A DNA stretch of 64,000 bases from positions 1,054,001 through 1,118,000 of the forward strand of contig JASPKZ010002333.1 in NCBI GenBank assembly GCA_030220185.1, read 5' to 3'. The notes below the pieces were generated by a model. It searched no databases, was not told the origin of the DNA, and saw only the letters and a list, made by a program, of their open reading frames with translations. The position numbers and the translations under genes are program-made. Positions 52,725 to 62,489 of the stretch are shown here, one piece after another (position 1 is the first letter of the stretch; each line of letters starts with the position of its first letter). Source of the DNA: Diploptera punctata (Eukaryota > Arthropoda > Insecta > Blattodea > Blaberidae).

Positions 52725-52835
52725 GTATAAAATGTCTTGTTTTAATGATTGGTCTTTGTATAATACTATTTTTTGAAAATAGAAGCACCATTTTCAGTTA
52801 TGTTTTTTAAAAATTGAATATAAAAATCTTTTTTA

Positions 52836-53159
52836 CTATCTTGGCACTTCCCATACAGTTGAACTTGAATTGTGAGGTTTATGCTGTCGTCCTGTCATTT
52901 CTTGAGAGTCTGCATTGTCTGACACACGACTGAGTCTTCTTGCCCACCAACTTCTTGCAGCTCCAGCTGCTACAGCTATGCTGCGTTCTCTCTGTTGAAG
53001 GAGCATTTCTCCATAATTGTCATTGAGATTACCTTGTGTGCCATGTTCATATTTAGCTTCTTTTTCAAGTAGCCTCTCTCTTTGAATTTGTGTTCGAACT
53101 TCAGCCGGAATATCAGGTATTGCATATGCCATTATTCCAGTTAATGCAAAAACAATGTG
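52836..53159 (-). CDS. Anoctamin (TMEM16), last coding exon
   Basis: Acceptor TTTTTTTACAG, then phase-0 coding: HIVFALTGIMAYAIPDIPAE, 'VRTQIQRERLLEKEAKYEHG', and a low-complexity tail ending 'STVWEVPR' and TAG. The junction with the upstream exon reads F-V-V-V-F-E-H-I-V-F, the last transmembrane helix of anoctamins, followed by the conserved 'IPDIP' and a charged cytosolic helix (QIQRERLL). Anoctamins are calcium-activated chloride channels or lipid scramblases. An ATG-initiated frame at 53132 lies inside this exon and is not the start. Which anoctamin paralogue it is cannot be told from the tail alone. Confidence 0.85.
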   Translation of the reverse strand, partial: HIVFALTGIMAYAIPDIPAEVRTQIQRERLLEKEAKYEHGTQGNLNDNYGEMLLQQRERSIAVAAGAARSWWARRLSRVSDNADSQEMTGRQHKPHNSSSTVWEVPR

Positions 53160-53577
53160 CTGTAAAAAAATGATATATTATTAATAGAGTCTGAATTGTT
53201 ATGTAATAAAAGATAAGATTGCAATACAGATAGTATACATTATTCAACTGCTTGTGTGTGAAATCAAGATAAAAGACAGTCAGAAGTCTTACTTCTCATA
53301 ATACTATTCAACTATTTGTAAGTGGAACCAAGACAAAAGACAGTCATAAGCCTAACTTCTCATTATACTTACCTTTTACTACATGAAAATCCTGACTCTA
53401 ATCATTAATTAAGAGCTGAAGACATGGAAGGTACTTCAAGGTATTAAACAAAAGATATATATTAATTTTTGAGTCATTCCATTTCAAGTGACCCAACAAA
53501 AGCAATATTTAAAAATAATAAATTACGGTACTATTATGTTGTATATTATTAAAAACTAAATTAATAAGGAAATAGAT

Positions 53578-53735
53578 CGTATTTGAAGAGAAAAATTATA
53601 TGCTCAGACCAGGGCTCAAACCAGGACCTTTGGCTTTCCTAGGTTCGAGCTCCGGTCTGAGTTTATAATTTTTCTCTTCAAATATGATTTATCCATCATT
53701 GAGATGTATGAAATGAATAATAAAAACATTGAAGG
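53578..53735. repeat. tRNA-like retroposon, mini fold-back
   Basis: An inverted piece AATTATATGCTCAGACC … CCAGGACCTTTGGC meets a direct piece GGTTCGAGCTCCGGTCTGAG, then 'TTTTTCTCTTCAAATATG' and AATAATAAAAAC. Both halves of the T-arm survive facing each other. No clear TSD. Confidence 0.6.
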
Positions 53736-54595
53736 AAATTGGTGTTTATTATAATAATAATATTTTCCTGTTCACATAAAATATAATGAAAAACTATTTT
53801 TTTTTTCCATAAGAGATTTTACTTCAAAATAGCTTATGTTAGTAGTCCTTTATTTCATTATTTAAAAAATTATACCTGCTATCACAAGGAAGCAGTTAAT
53901 TTTCTTCAATAATCACCAGTTTTTAGTACAAAAGTGAATACAGTATAGTTTTTGGGTAGAATTCTTAAATAAATACTTTCAATTGATGATGTTAGACCCT
54001 TGCTATGGTAGTCATATATATTAAAGACCCTGTACTTAGAAGTCAATGCATGGTGCATAAATTGAAAATAGTCCATATTGATACTATTTATTCACCTAGT
54101 ATGGAACTCAAAGAACATAACATGCAGAAAGTTGCATTGGAACAAACACACAGTCACAGACACTGTGAACATCAATTTAATATCTTGGAGATTATTTTTC
54201 ACATTAAAAAAAATCTTATTAGGATAAGATCTTCTACTTTAGAATCTTAGCATCCTATGCAACTTTGTGATGAACATTCCTTTGTTGGACTTAAATGTAA
54301 ACAGGAATACTCTTTCAATTAATAGAGAAGTAGAATTATTAATGAGTTGGTTATTATTGCGATCACGGCAGGGTCTAACTGCAATGATAATAAAATATTA
54401 TAAAAGCCGATAAAGCATATATGATATATACATGTTTATTATACCAGAAGATAGGGAATAAATAATCATCTTTAATAGGCTGATTGGAGTCACACTCCAA
54501 GCTCATATAAGGGTTTTTTAAATAAAAAACGAGGGTAAAAATTATAATAAAATAGAAAATCTTGGACCAAAAGTGATTTCATATCAATATGTTTT

Positions 54596-54737
54596 TCAAA
54601 CTATGAGGACACACTCACGAAAGCTTATATAACCAATAAACAACTTTGCTTATGACTAACACAAGTTTCAAACTATGGGGACACTCTTATGAAAGCTTAT
54701 ATAACCCAGTAAACATTTATGCCTTTTAACTAACACA
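54596..54737. repeat. Two tandem ~70-bp repeats
   Basis: 'TTCAAACTATGAGGACACAC' and 'TTCAAACTATGGGGACACTC', each followed by GAAAGCTTATATAACC…AAACA and ending CTAACACA. Confidence 0.65.
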
Positions 54738-55394
54738 TTAGATAAGTGGAAAAACATCTTATACAATTTGGCCCTGACAGAACCAGGATTATTACTAAAG
54801 ATTGAGTAATGAAAATAGGGTTTCCACGAATTTTGAGAATAGAGAAAGGTAAAAATTATTATATATCAACTCTAAAATTTTGGAAAAAAATAAGAATGGA
54901 GTGGAGGACCTAAGCATTTGCTTCAGGTCCTCCTGGGGACGAGTGCAGCCTCTCCATGGGTAAGAAACATCAATTTATATCATCATTCTAAAAAGATCGT
55001 GTTTTTTTAAAATGGTCATTTTCTGAAGAAAAATAACTTTGGATAATTATTAAGAATATGCTTTATCATGAGAAGACCAAAGGGTCAAACAAAATTATTA
55101 ATAACCTAAAGTTGTTGTTATGGAACTCTCTCTGTGAGTATTATCAAGTTTTAATCTATTCGGCACAATTCAGCATGGCAATTTTTAACTGCCTTTAATA
55201 ACTTTTTTTTATGTTTTTGTATTAGTATTCCTCTTTGTTTTATTTTATTCAAATAAATAATGGTATTTTATTGTTTACTGTGTTTCTATGTGATGTATTA
55301 CTACCAAAACTAAGGCCAACCGCTCGGGCCAAAGGTCATTTAAAAAATAAAGACCCCTTTTTACGCTACGTTATGACTGTGATTAATCTCACTT

Positions 55395-55703
55395 ATAACA
55401 GTTATTTTGACTCGCCTCATATTTCTTAATTTTTATGCAGACTAGGTTTCATTGCTTTTGCATGACATTGTCAATACATTCCAACTGTTGGAATGTATCG
55501 ACAATGTCGTGCAAAAGTGACAAAACCTGGTCTCATAAAAATCAAGGAATATGAGGTTAGTCAAAATAACAACTCATTAATAATTAAAAGAATTAGTGTA
55601 AATAATTAATTGTATTGTAACTAAAACCCTAACATACCGGATGGTGAAATAGGGTTCACATTATTCTAGATGAAATAAAAAATAATTAAAATAAACCTCA
55701 TAG
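55395..55703. mobile_element. PLE-type fold-back, tail interrupted by pogo elements
   Basis: Arms 55400-55485 and 55486-55580 meet at CCAACTGTTGG. They end GTCAAAATAAC and match the 33.7-kb fold-back (ATTCCAACTGTT, GTGCAAAAG). The tail AATAAACCTCATAG stops at the TA at 55704, and its continuation TTTCCTACAT resumes at 59811 after two pogo-type insertions. The outer TSD is not resolved. Confidence 0.65.
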
Positions 55704-55705
55704 TA

Positions 55706-56888
55706 CAGTAAAACTTGTTCAAAGTGGAATCGCATGGGACCAATTTTTTTCCACATTAGACAACATTCCGCATTATAAAAAAAACAAAAATATTAACCAA
55801 TCTTAGATTATAGAGCACCATATGTGTCTTTTTATGTACCTTGGATAATTGTAGTTCCACTGCCGTTGGAAAGTGAAGTATAGTATATACGAGCTACTTC
55901 GACGGTAACGCGCGAAAAACAGTCCCGTTTCATCAGCGTTAAAAATGTCTCTTAGGTAGGTCCTGAAATTAAAGTATACAGTTACGGTTTCCACTCACTA
56001 ACTATACTTTCGTTCACATCCTTTGATTTCCTGCCACACTACATTGTGTCGTCTTTTAAAACTGTCCACAGTTAAGCTGAAGATGCCTTGAAGTCGTTAT
56101 TCCTTAGGGATATAGCAACAGCTAGAGCTTGACTTTGGAGCATCGGTCCGGAAATTTGGAGATTTTTTGATCGTGGACTTATAAAACTCACCTCGTTTAT
56201 TTGTTTATTTATTTTTTGGTCTTCATGTGACCATTTCCTTGCATCCATTCATTCGTTATTGCTTTTTTGTGATTTAAAATCTCACACTTGGGGTTTTCCA
56301 CATTTAAATTTAGTCATTATTTCACGTACTGAGAGTTTGTTTTTCTTTATCTTCAATCACGTTTGGTTTTTCGTTTAATGACAATGATACATACGATTTA
56401 GCTATCTTTATTCCGTAAATTCAGAATGCTATCTGTGAAAGATACGTACACAATCGGTATCAAATCTTCAACTAATTAAAGATTTTACAGTGCACTCGTT
56501 ATTTGTAAGACAGATGTCACACACTAAATATTTGTATAAGGAACCTGTATTTCCCAAAACGGGTGTGGCCGAAAGAAGATTCCAGATACACGTAGAAACT
56601 CTACTTGACCTGGCGCGGGCGGCAGGAATAATCACTTATTGTTAAGTCGCCTAATGGGAATTCGATCAAATGGAAACTAATTTATTTCTCTCTCTACCTT
56701 TCCTCCTTATAAACGTTTTTTACATGAATTGTGTAGAAATATCCTTCCGTTTCCGCGTTGGACAGATTCCGTTTTATACAAAATAAATACTCGTAAAATT
56801 ACTATTATTTTGCCAGGACCAATACATTTGTTCACATTGGGCATATTTCTGCATTATACACGTTCCACATTAAACAAGTTTTACTGTA
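55706..56888 (-). mobile_element. Pogo/Tigger-type element 1
   Basis: TIRs CAGTAAAACTTGTTCAAAG (left) and AACAAGTTTTACTG (right), flanked by TA (55704-55705 and 56889-56890). Inside is a short pogo transposase remnant. 1.18 kb, so internally deleted relative to a full Tigger. Confidence 0.75.
55803..55994 (-). pseudogene. Pogo-type (CENP-B-like DDE) transposase fragment
   Basis: The minus-strand frame contains 'YLRDIFNADETGLFFARY'. 'NADETGLF' is the hallmark of the first catalytic Asp in pogo/Tigger/jerky transposases. Only ~30 residues are recognisable, followed by frame decay. A parallel remnant lies at about 57080-57125 in element 2. Confidence 0.7.
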
Positions 56889-57921
56889 TTACAGTAAAAC
56901 TTGCTCAAAGCAGAATCGCATTGGTCCATTTTTTTCCACATTGGACAAAATTCCGCATTATAAAAAATAAAACTTATTAATAATCTTACATTATAGAGTA
57001 CTGTATATGTCTTTTTATGTACCTTATAGTTCCGCTGCCCTTGAAAAGTGAAGTATAGTATGTATGAGCGACTTCAACGGTAACGCGCGAAAAAACAGTC
57101 CCATTTCGTCAGCGTTAAAAATATGTCTTAGGCGCGTATCCTGAAATTAAAGTATGCAGTTCGGTTTTCACTCACTAACTACACTTTCGTCCACATGCTT
57201 TGATTCCCCGCAAATTTCATTCCACACTACATTGTGTCGTGTTTTAAAACTGTCCAGCCAACCTGAGGATTCCTTGAAATCGTCATTCCCTTAGGGATTT
57301 AACAAGAGCTAGAGCTTGATTTTGGAGCATCGTTCCGGAAATGTTTGGAGATTTATCTTCAATCACCTTCACTTTTTCGCTTAATGAGAATTATACATAT
57401 GTTTGAGCCATCTTTATTCCGTAAACTCAGAACGCTACCTGTGAAAGATCGGTTTAAGAACTTAACTAATTCAAGATTTTACAGCGCAATGGTTTTTTGC
57501 AAGACAGGTGTCTGTGTTCGCATAACGGGTGTGCAATGAGGCTGAATCTATACAGGTAGAAACTATACAGTAAAAGCTCTTTATTCGCGGGGGATATGTT
57601 CTGCAAATATGCTGCAAATACTGAAACCACGAATATGGAATGGTAATTTGTATGGGTATATAGGGGATACGTTCCAAGGTTACAGAATAAAATAAAAATT
57701 ATCAAAATAAAATCAATTAATGAGAGATTTTGAACAATTTCTATTAATTATTACTGTCAGGTGTAGGCAAGGACTTAAAGAACTTAGTAATTTTTTTCCT
57801 GTTTTGCCGCTTTTAAAAGGTCTTTCAATTAAGATAGATATTCAGCTGTGAATTCTGCGATATAATTCCTTATTTTGTCTTCGGATTTCTTGATTCATTA
57901 ACATTGAAACAGTGTGATATA

Positions 57922-59216
57922 CGGAGGGTTGTTCACGATTCCTGGGGACAAGTTCGAAAGGTGATGACATCACTACTATTTACACAGGGGATGCTGTCTA
58001 CAACAGCACATGTTCATTCAGTCGAGTGCTACCTGCCACAGTGTTCGGATCTGGTTTGTCGTTAGTATGCCAGGAAAATCGATCCTTTCTTGGAGGGTTA
58101 CGTAACAGCCCTTTCCGACGCTAATTACAGCTACAGTGCTATCATCGAAATGTGCAAGAGGCGTGGTTTCAATATATCCAGGAATGGGATTTACTCAGTT
58201 TTTAACAAAAAAAGGTAAAATTCGTATGGGATTGATTCCTAAGGGGGAAAAACAAGCACACCCTAAGCCTGCTACAAGCCCCACCCCAGAGGTGGTAGGA
58301 AGGTTAAAGCCCTTGTGACAGGAAACAATCCAGCCACCCAACGAGCAATAGCAGTGAAGTTGGGCATCTCTCTAGCAACCGTAAACAACATAATAAACAA
58401 AAAATTAAACTTAGAAAAGCGACATAGAAGCTGGGTTCACAAGCTCCTACCGAGACACATTGCAGAAAGGTGCACCCACAGTAGAGAGCTCTATGAACGC
58501 CATCTTGCGGGTGATAAATGGAAGTTTATAGATGAGGCATATGATATACCTTAATGATACAAATAAGCCACGAGCAATTTTTTACCGTCTAAGAGGTGAA
58601 AATAATTTTGAAAAATGGCATACTAACTGCAGGGAAAGTTTTTCACGCGGCTTCATGATAATTGCAGGATTTTGCTACAATGATAAGTTAATCATCCGCA
58701 GAATAGAACAAAAAGCTAAAGTTAACTCTGCCTACTACCAAAGGAATGTCCTGTCACCAATTTATACCTCTGAGATACATTCCCTCTGTGGTAGAGAAGT
58801 GAACAATGTCTGGATCCATCAGGATAAAGCTTCAAGCCACACCTCCGCTGCGACACGCCGGTTCATGGAGACAATGGAGCAGACATCTGGATTACATGCA
58901 GTGCACTTTAGTGAAATACCTGTTAAGTCCACCGATGCTGCGCCCATGGATTTTTGTGCGTTTGGTCTCCTAAAAAGAGCGCTTGGAAGTAGGAGACCAC
59001 GCTCTATTGAAGGTCTATGAAAAGCCTGCAAGGAGGAGTGGTCCAAAATCGACATCGCTGTTCTTCGTAAAGCACTTCTGCAGTGGAAACTCCATTTCAG
59101 AGCCATAGCCAGGGTCCAAGGCCATCCAATCGAACACAACCGCTGGTGGAGACACGGGTTTTCATAAGCAGGTCAGTGATGCCAACTTGTCCCCAGGAAT
59201 CGTGAACAACCCTCCG
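57922..59216 (+). mobile_element. Tc1/mariner-superfamily transposon, DD41D type
   Basis: TIRs start CGGAGGGTTGTTCACGATTC and match over at least 32 bp. TA lies outside both ends (57920-57921, 59217-59218). Transposase remnants fill the element. The arms are almost identical, indicating a recent insertion. Confidence 0.85.
58090..59166 (+). pseudogene. DD41D transposase, lightly frameshifted
   Basis: Joined frames: 'LEGYVTALSDANYSYSAI' (helix-turn-helix, 58098 on), 'KPATSPTPEVVGRLK', 'TQRAIAVKLGISLATVNNII' (second helix-turn-helix), 'DKWKFIDEAY' (first catalytic Asp), 'NNVWIHQDKASSHT' (second Asp), 'TDAAPMDFCAFGLL' (third residue is Asp) and 'NRWWRHGFS' at the end. Exactly 41 residues separate the second and third Asp. 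Frameshifts lie near 58212, 58312 and 58545; all three catalytic residues survive. DD41D members are a less common branch of the IS630-Tc1-mariner group. Confidence 0.8.
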
Positions 59217-59839
59217 TAAAAGCAAAGGACTCGCTAACGCATATAAACGGTCAAGCATTTTTATTTTTACTTTAAGTGACAACACTATTTTTTTTCTCTT
59301 CAGTACTAATTATTTTTCTTTCCTTTTACTCGACATTATAAACTGGGAACAGCGCACAAGAGACACGTGTTATTCAGTAAAAATTATTACAACTAACAAC
59401 TTGGAACTTGATCATGGCAATGGAGGCATTTATCAAAGTACATATTGGCATGTGAAATATGACAACAGTTTTAACAATGAACTTTATGGTCAGTGACAAT
59501 TAGGTTTGTTTTGTTTTGATATTTATTTGTCCATTTGGTTTGAATCACTATTTGTAAATGCCGTCTTGACACCTGTCTTCAGTAAAAAAAAAACTGCTGA
59601 TGGTTAATAAATATATATACCTTTCCGCTTTATAAATTTTTTTTCATGAATTGTTTAGAAATATCCTTCTGTTTCTGCGTTGGACAGATTCCGTTTTATG
59701 CAAAATAAATATACATAAAATTAATATAATTTTGCCAGGACCAATGACTTTATTCACATTAGATAAATTTATGCATTATTCACATTCTGCACTAAACAAG
59801 TTTTACTGTATTTCCTACATATATTAAAAGAGATTTAGA

Positions 59840-60070
59840 ATTTTTAATGACCCCACCTCATAATTGTAGATTTCTTGAATATTATAATTATTTTGATATG
59901 CTACATATCATTGTCAATTTCTTCTAACTCTAATTCAGTTCCTTCTAGTTGGAAGGAATTAATAATGGTATCACAGTGTATCAAAACTATAGTCTTCAAG
60001 AAATCTACCATTATGGGGCAGGTCGTTAAAATTTTAACTCTATTAATTAAAATAAACCTCAGTGTCACTT
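59840..60070. mobile_element. PLE-type fold-back next to anoctamin exon
   Basis: Arms about 59848-59900 and 59985-60035 (CCTCATAATTGTAGATTTCTTG and its inverse) with a 90-bp spacer. The right end AATAAACCTCAGTGTCACTT is the PLE tail, ending ~30 bp from the splice donor of the exon at 60100. Confidence 0.6.
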
Positions 60071-60099
60071 CCTTTAAATATTAAGAAAATAGTGTTTAC

Positions 60100-60275
60100 C
60101 TCAAACACCACAACAAAGGCTAGACGTGCTGCAAATACATGCCAGTACTGAGGAGACAGGTCATACTTCTTTTCATGACCTGGAGGATTGCGATATCCTC
60201 GATATTGGCAAGTAGGTGGATCTTGTTCTGTAGAATCTGATCCCATATCTTTTCCATAATCTGATGTATCAAATT
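60100..60275 (-). CDS. Anoctamin (TMEM16), penultimate coding exon
   Basis: 176 nt between acceptor CATATTGCAG and donor GAG|GTAAAC. It reads FDTSDYGKDMGSDS, 'CQYRGYRNPPGHEKKYDLSP', 'QYWHVFAARLAFVVVFE'. The 'CxYRxYR-PP' and 'W-V-AARLAF--VFE' motifs are diagnostic of the region before and inside the last anoctamin transmembrane helix. It enters in phase 1 and leaves in phase 0, matching the last exon at 53159. The upstream exons lie beyond base 64000. Confidence 0.88.
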
Positions 60276-60399
60276 CTGCAATATGAAATACATGTATGTA
60301 TGTTAATGGATACCTGAAAAGTGCATTTGACAGATTGTTTATATTAATTGCTTTCTGATGCATACTCAAATTATGCTATAATTCATCTGATTCAAATGT

Positions 60400-60800
60400 A
60401 TATTAATTTCTCTACATAATAAATTAAATGCTTTTTTTTTAATTTCTTCAATATCCTGCAGTGATAATCTTGGCAAGTATTAAATTATTTAGAAAATTAA
60501 CACTCTAAATAACACCCTGACATAACATACATTATGAAGAATGTGTTTTATTTTCTGAAATATGTCTTTTATGGAAAATTCAGTATAAGTTATATCATGA
60601 AAAATTCCTTATGACATTCAACATAGATTACACTGTTAATTATTAATCTCATTATGAAGGACTTTCTCCATTGATCAACTTATTGTTATAATGGAATTTT
60701 GTGTGTGATTTTTTTTTAGAAATCTGGATCATAATTTTTTATTTCTAAAATACTTTATTTATTCACATTTGCTCTGCCTTAGGCAAGTAAAGTTATTATT
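60400..60800. other. No recognised feature
   Basis: AT-rich intron DNA of the anoctamin gene. Confidence 0.3.
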
Positions 60801-60809
60801 ATTATAACT

Positions 60810-61480
60810 AACTAACTCATTGACACTATCCAATCTATTGGTTCATGGCAGTTTGAACATAAACTCTTCATACATCCCTATCCTCAGCCAACTTTTCCAA
60901 TCATCCCCTGTATAATTTACTTCCCTCAAATCATGGTTAATGTTATTCTTTCAACTCAATCTTGTCTACCCACTAGGCACTTTATCTCTGGTTATCCTAC
61001 GAGGGAGGAGTTTCCATGCCCCTCTTTCATTCCCCATTCATGCTTCATGTCCTGTCCATTGCAGTCTACGAAACTTAACAGTTCTTATTATATCTGTATT
61101 CCCATTTATTATATCTGTGTTCCCATAAATATATTGTAGCTTACTTTTAAATAGTCTTTTCCATTTGCCTGTCTGTTCATCTCTTTGGTCCAAAAATTTT
61201 CCTAAGAACTTTATTCTCAAATACTCGTAACCTTTTTTCCTCCCTTAAAGTAAGATACCATGTTTTGCATCCATATTATATAACTGGGAAAAATAACGGT
61301 TTTATACATTTTAATTTTTTGTTTTTTGAGAGAAGTTGAAATGAAGAGAGTCCATGTAAAGCATAATAGCATGCTTTTCCAGAATTGAGCCTATGTTTAA
61401 TTTCTTTGTGTACTTCATTCCTATTTGCAATTATTGTTGCTAGAGCCACTTCTTCAAAATTTCCCTCATTTGTCATTAAC
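60810..61480 (-). pseudogene. Non-LTR retrotransposon C-terminal fragment
   Basis: It starts (minus 3' end) with a TTAGTTAGTTA tail near 60815. Minus frames give 'NEGNFEEVALATIIANRNEV', 'HKEIKHRLNSGKACYYALHG' (61476 on), 'EQTGKWKRL' and 'IIRTVKFRRLQWTGH'. It matches the copy at 1600-2240 over its whole length. Many frameshifts. Confidence 0.65.
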
Positions 61481-61516
61481 TGTCCATTTCAATTATATAA
61501 TTTATTTCTGTGTGCG

Positions 61517-61550
<34 letters not shown>

Positions 61551-61567
61551 ATGAAAAGAAAAAGAAT

Positions 61568-61640
61568 GCTTGAGTCGGGATTTGAACTCGAGTCTCTAAA
61601 GTCTGTACCTTTAGCGCTCTAACCAACTGAACTACCCAAG
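61568..61640 (-). tRNA. tRNA-like domain, (AT)n-linked family
   Basis: 6-bp anticodon stem CTAAAG/CTTTAG, loop GTACAGA, T-arm CGAGTTCAAATCCCG, acceptor CTTGGGT/ACTCAAG. A repeat-borne domain. Confidence 0.35.
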
Positions 61641-61751
61641 AATTCCAAGACAAACATACAGCTAGATGGCAGTTGAATGATATTTCCGCTACCTCTTGTG
61701 TGAATTGAGAATACTACATGTATAAGAAAATTGTATGTTTGTCTTGGAATT

Positions 61752-61824
61752 CTTGGGTAGCTCAGTTGGTTAGAGCGCTAAAGGTACAGACTTTAGAGAC
61801 TCGAGTTCAAATCCCGACTCAAGC
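61752..61824 (+). tRNA. tRNA-like domain, (AT)n-linked family
   Basis: Mirror copy of the domain at 61568, with the intact head 'CTTGGGTAGCTCAGTTGG' in place of AGTTCAG. Confidence 0.4.
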
Positions 61825-61881
61825 ATTCTTTTTTTCTTTTCATATCATATTTGCCTTCATTGCCAAATGTCAAAAATATAT

Positions 61882-61926
<45 letters not shown>

Positions 61927-62108
61927 TTTTATTGATGTTACTTCCAGTTCCAATTTCTTGGTGTTACTCAACAGAGAGTCCATGTTGCCTCTTATTATCT
62001 CCTCACTCTTGTCTAAAAGTACATATTATTAATATTATAGTGTTATTAATTAAATAAAAAATAAACTTAGTTTTATTTGATTTTCATATTTATTAAGATA
62101 TATTCAGT

Positions 62109-62141
62109 GACAGCTGTTTCGGTACACTGTACCTTCTTCAG
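62109..62141 (-). ncRNA. Hammerhead-ribozyme-like core, isolated PLE remnant
   Basis: CTGAAGA, one A, perfect stem GGTAC/GTACC with loop AGT, GAAA, palindromic stem III ACAGCTGT, then C. All core bases are present. Surrounding DNA (62050-62230) has no coding sequence but the context is typical of a PLE end. Confidence 0.5.
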
Positions 62142-62329
62142 ACATGTTAACAAATTATGAATTATGGTATTATAGTACATATCAACTGATCTAAGTAACA
62201 ATACAAACAATAATTTATTTACATTTTTTAATTTAAAAAGGCGATTCATTCAAATCAAGTTTAGAATTTAACAGTTTATTACTACTTTCGATTTATCTAT
62301 TTCTACAGCCTCCAAAAGAGATTATTAAC

Positions 62330-62455
62330 CACTCTAGTGGCTATGACGTGAGGGTGCGTCATGCCTGATCCCTCCTGTAGTGGCTATGACGAGCAGGCAC
62401 GTCAAGCCATAAGTTTAACACAGTGGCTATGATGTCTATGCCCGTCATGCTTGTT
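62330..62455 (+). repeat. Three short tandem repeats
   Basis: 'TAGTGGCTATGACG' or a variant recurs at about 62335, 62378 and 62421, each followed by a GTCA-type end. It lies just upstream of the piggyBac frame. Confidence 0.55.
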
Positions 62456-62489
62456 GTAAGTATGTAAAAATTCAAGACCCGACCAATCC

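Larger units (their letters stand above)
56894..59808 (-). mobile_element. Pogo/Tigger-type element 2, with nested DD41D element
   Basis: It starts CAGTAAAACTTGCTCAAAG next to TA, one base from the TA that ends element 1, and ends AACAAGTTTTACTG plus TA (59809-59810). The outer parts (56894-57560 and 59620-59808) match element 1. The middle holds the DD41D transposon and a MITE-like stretch starting CAGTAAAAGCTCTTTATTCG at 57569. Confidence 0.7.
53160..60099 (-). other. Anoctamin terminal intron, 6.9 kb
   Basis: Bounded by donor GAG|GTAAAC and acceptor TTTTACAG. It holds a tRNA-like remnant, a tandem duplication, two PLE fold-backs, two pogo-type elements and the DD41D transposon; these account for most of its length. 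53750-54590 and 54740-55390 show nothing recognisable. Confidence 0.8.
61525..61920. mobile_element. tRNA-like fold-back, (AT)n-linked family
   Basis: (TA)n at 61525-61546, then a minus-strand tRNA-like domain, a ~110-bp spacer with 'CAACTGCCATCTAGC'-type sequence, a plus-strand tRNA-like domain, CTTTTCATATCATATTTGCC, and (AT)n at 61888-61924. The inverse of the tandem pair at 13313-13765. TSD masked by the (AT)n. Confidence 0.65.

Noticed and set aside
59097..59285. Minus frame at 59285-59097
   Set aside because: Runs through the TIR and transposase end of the DD41D element on the wrong strand.
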